Source of the DNA: Chara braunii
Lineage: Eukaryota > Streptophyta > Charophyceae > Charales > Characeae
Direction: 5' to 3'
Assembly (NCBI GenBank): GCA_003427395.1
Contig: BFEA01000238.1
Coordinates: 203,950 to 257,180, forward strand
DNA length: 53,231 nt
The notes under the pieces were generated by a model. That model had not been told where the DNA came from. It searched no databases and worked only from the letters and a program-made list of their open reading frames with translations. This document shows positions 50,361-53,231 of the stretch, piece by piece; the first letter of the stretch is position 1, and the number at the start of each line of letters is the position of its first letter. A program made the position numbers and the translations under genes.

Positions 50361-51376
50361 AATATGGCATTGTAGCGGAACTTGAACGTGCCCCAAATCT
50401 GTGCGGCGGTCATTTCGAGGTCAAAATCATTTTTTTAAATATTTTTGATATTCTCCCTTGAAGTACCACGAGCAAATCTACGAAACCCCGAATTTTCATA
50501 ATTGTTTGTGAATTCTTCTAAGTGTAAAAAACCGTCAAAGTTGCCGCTGTCAAATTGCGAGACTGGGGCCGCCGTTTCGGCCTCTGGTCGTCGCCCTCCC
50601 TAAGAGCACGCCGGAACTCACCGGGAGGGGGGGGGGCTATTTGCTGCTATCGGAGGGAGTGGTGTTTTAAAGCGCCTCCTCACCTTTTCCGACGATGCAC
50701 TGCGCGATAGCATGTGCGAATTGATTCGTAGTTCAAGAATACACATTTCGTTAAAAGTGTGTGTGATGTAGTCTCCAGGTTTGCTCTATGGAATCTTTAA
50801 CTGGCTTACAACGCCTCCTCACGTCTTCCGACTTTTGCTTTTAGCTTTTTGCAATTTCCGCTAAAAGGGGTGCATATCACTAAAAAGGGTGCACGAAGCC
50901 TTGACGTTTCGCTAAAAGGGGTGCACGACGCCTTGACGTGTTGCTACAAGGGTTGCAAAAACATTTGATGTGCACTCGTCGTCGTCGTTTTTGCGATTTT
51001 CGATGCCCATTCCTTTTCGCTAAAAGAGGCCGACACCGGGTCTGTCATGGATGCGCGAGCGTGAAATGCAGTTGGAATCTAATACAATGCGGAAATGACC
51101 GTTAACAACGAATAATAATTGTTGGCGCCTGTGCCATGAGTTTTCACTCGCCTTTATGTTACATCTGATGCTGGGCCTTTAAAATGTGTGATGCATAACC
51201 CCTGCGCTTTGATTTTATTTCTCGCTCAACTGTCGTATTGACGGATAAAGATGCAGCAGAATTGCAATGATTCACATCTGCGACAGCGAGAACTGTACGA
51301 TGGCAAGATCCTTATGTGCGGAATGTTTTCGCGTTTGAAAATGGGTACTCCATCTTTGCTGGCAGACTCTTCCACA
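50361..51376. repeat. large tandem unit, copy 1 (about 1016 bp)
   Basis: It matches 51377-52745 in order: ATGGCATTGTA, GACCACGAGC-like, TGAATTCTTCTAAG, GTCAAATTGCGAGACT, CCCTCCCTAAGAG, AAAGCGCCTCCTCACC, GTGCGAATTGATTCGTAGTT, TTGCAATTTCCGCTAAAAGG, GACACCGGGTCTG, AACGAATAATAATTGTTGGC. No credible gene; the ORF 50183-50461 overlaps it but has no recognisable domain. Confidence 0.85.
50865..50960. repeat. short subrepeats GCTAAAAGGGGTGCA
   Basis: Three to four units of about 30-40 bp, each (C)GCTAAAAGGGGTGCACGA.GCCTTGACGT, inside copy 1. Copy 2 has fewer. Confidence 0.8.
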
Positions 51377-52745
51377 AATGGCATTGTAACATAACTCGAA
51401 CGTGCACCAAATCGGCGCGGTGGTTGTTTGGAAGTCGAAATGATTTTTTAAAATGTTTTTGATATTTTTCTTGGAAGGACCACGAGCGAATGTAAGAACC
51501 CTCGAATTTTTAGAATTTCTGTGAATTCTTCTAAGCGAGAAAAATCGACAACGTTGTCGATGTCAAATTGCGAGACTATGCTCGTCGTTTCGGCCTTCGG
51601 TCGCCGCCCTCCCTAAGAGTCCGTCGTAACTCATTGACTTACCGTGAAAGCACGGATGCGCAGCCCGAAGTTTGTATATGCTTGATTGATGAACATAGAG
51701 AGAGAGAGAGAGAGAGAGAGAGTCAGCACAAGTCCGAAGTGTCGTTTCAAGCACTGCCCAAACCTGAGCACTTTCATCGGACGGAAGTGTCGTTTCAACC
51801 ACTGCCGAAGCCTGTGCACTTTTGTCGGACTTTTCAGCCCCTGTCCCCGGACCCGCGCCCCCTTTCCATTTGCCCCTGCTTTGCCACCGTTTTGATTTCG
51901 ATCGAAACCCAAAGCGTGGTCCCACCAGCAGCTATCGGTCCCTCATTTTTCAGACAAACTGCCACCACCCCCCAAAGTGCCACACCTGCATCTTCCTGCA
52001 TTGTTTGAGACTTCCAACGACCAAACGACCCGACCAGTATAACGAAGGACGACGAAAAAATGTCTCCATGTCTCAAAGGGGGAAAAACGCACCCCTAACG
52101 GAATGCGAATAGAGGGGGGCGATTTCCTGCTGTAGGAGGGAGTGGTGGTTTAAAGCGCCTCCTCACCATTTCCGACGACGTACTATGAGAAAGCATGTGC
52201 GAATTGATTCGTAGTTTTAGGTTCCCTCCTCCTTCTTTGGTCAACGGAATTTATAACTGGCTTACAACGCCTCCCCACTTCTTACGACTTCCGCTTTTAG
52301 CGTTTTGCAATTTCCGCTAAAAGGGGTGCACGAAGCTTTAACGTATCGCTAATATGGTCGCAAAAACATTTAATGTGCATTCGTCGTCCTCGCTTTTGCG
52401 ATTCCTGATGCCCATTCCTTTTCGCTAAAAGGGGTCGACACCGGGTCTGCCATGGGAGAGCGAGCGCGAAATCTAGTTGGAGTCTCATACAACGCAGAAT
52501 TGACAGTTAACAACGAATAATAATTGTTGGCGCCTGTGCCGTGAGTTTTCACTCGCCGTTATGTTACGTCTGATGCTAGACGTTGAAAATGTGTGATGCC
52601 TTACCCCTGCCGTATTGACGGATAAAGATGCACCAAAACTGTAATGTTTCACATTTGCGAGAGTGGGAACTGTACGATGACAAGGTCCTTATATACGCAA
52701 TATTTCGAAGTTTGAAATTGGGTCCTACAGCATTGCTGGCATGCA
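51377..52745. repeat. large tandem unit, copy 2, carrying an insertion
   Basis: Same order as copy 1, interrupted at 51633-52110 by sequence absent from copy 1. Confidence 0.85.
51633..52110 (+). mobile_element. about 478 bp insertion in tandem copy 2, type unknown
   Basis: Copy 1 runs GGAACTCACCGGGAGGGG, whereas copy 2 reads GTAACTCA, then TTGACTTACCGTGAAAGCAC..., and resumes at AGAGGGGGGCG. The insert starts with the string also found inverted at 49025-49080, contains a (GA)n tract at 51693-51722, and has no clear coding capacity (frames are repeat- and Pro-rich). It could be one retroposon or two nested insertions. No clear target duplication is visible. Confidence 0.5.
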
Positions 52746-53231
52746 TTACTGTCCTGCTTACAGCGCCTCCTCACCTCTTCTAATGACTCAATGTGTGGCA
52801 TTTCTATTCGGATTGCAGCGCCTCCTCACCTCTTCCAACGACTAAGTGTGTGAAAGCATTTGGAAATTAATTCGTAGTTTAAGATTCTGGGCCAAAAAGG
52901 CAGAATATGATTTCCAACGGGGGTCAATGTGATTTTGAAGAGGGTTGGGGTGCTGAGGTTCGGATTGTTCAGTCGACGTTTGTGGCGCAATATTAAGTTT
53001 TGACGTTGAGGATCTTCGCTCGACAAAAGAACGGGTAGCGCACTGTTGACTTAAAGATTGTCTGACAAAGAACGAAAAGTAATATTAAGGGGATTGGGGT
53101 GCAGCAAAGAAGTTTCAGTAGGTGGCATGCAGGAAAACGTACTGATTTTTCAGATGCCGCTCACCTTGAACTTGGCCAAAAGTGCTGAATGTGATTTCTT
53201 GGGGGTCGGGGTGGTGGGATATCGGGGGGGG
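52746..53231. other. start of a further diverged unit, then unassigned sequence
   Basis: CTTACAGCGCCTCCTCACCTCTTC and GGATTGCAGCGCCTCCTCAC at 52757 and 52811 are short repeats of the unit's GCGCCTCCTCACC block, followed by a degenerate dyad AATTAATTCGTAGTTTAAG at 52864. Nothing recognised after 52885; the window ends in a G run. Confidence 0.5.

Noticed and set aside
50183-50461. 92-residue ORF in the 3' repeat region
   Set aside because: It overlaps the start of a tandem non-coding unit, and the frame is not kept in the second copy.

Overview
This is a repeat-dominated eukaryotic nuclear segment with no convincing intact host gene. It holds a giant Ty3-type LTR retrotransposon, decayed multi-domain genes, satellites and microsatellites. 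The best guess is a large streptophyte genome, probably a charophyte alga such as Chara braunii. The reasons are a plant-type Ty3 primer-binding site and a degenerate ParB-like/methyltransferase-like gene of a kind I recall as abundant in Chara. The species call is inference (about 0.6).

Layout. 1-7215: microsatellites, small tandem duplications, three tandem copies of an unrecognised minus-strand gene ending in a YDCPYC motif, and a minus-strand DUF7869-like (transposase-like) pseudogene that stops close to the retrotransposon. 7216-35783: the retrotransposon. Its two direct LTRs (7216-15501 and 27134-35220) start TGTCG and end CGACA and are about 8.3 and 8.1 kb, which is exceptionally long. 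Each LTR is followed by a primer-binding site, so the arrangement is LTR-internal-LTR-truncated internal. Each LTR has a TATA box about 1.3 kb in and AATAAA near its 3' end, so about 6.7 kb of each LTR is probably transcribed leader. Gag, protease, RT, RNase H and integrase follow in that order, then a 3 kb tail with an antisense ORF and a polypurine tract. 35784-40990: a satellite built on a GTGCGAGTT/AACTCGCAC dyad, GATGGAGAGAG minisatellites, degenerate duplications, a sequencing-adaptor artefact at 39970-40007, and another dyad-repeat block. 41071-47662: a broken plus-strand locus with an N-terminal domain, a ParB-like domain, a permuted-methyltransferase-like domain, acidic repeats and a Ulp1-type protease domain. 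47663-53231: diverged tandem repeats, microsatellites and a roughly 1 kb tandem unit, one copy of which carries a 478 bp insertion.

The most interesting signal is that the retrotransposon carries several diverged copies of two small protein modules. Module A is about 160 aa (YDxRxYVPK ... PP ...). Module B is about 50-85 aa (EHALxLVRxxTxIEYTYY). They are scattered through the transcribed part of the LTR and lined up between the primer-binding site and gag, separated by CAGT-rich spacers. I do not recognise either module.

Decay is mainly by substitution. Pol keeps one reading frame for about 3.3 kb yet has nine in-frame stops, several in Trp-like positions. Four nonsense differences between the two LTRs are all C-to-T or G-to-A transitions. 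This fits deamination of methylated cytosines in a silenced element.
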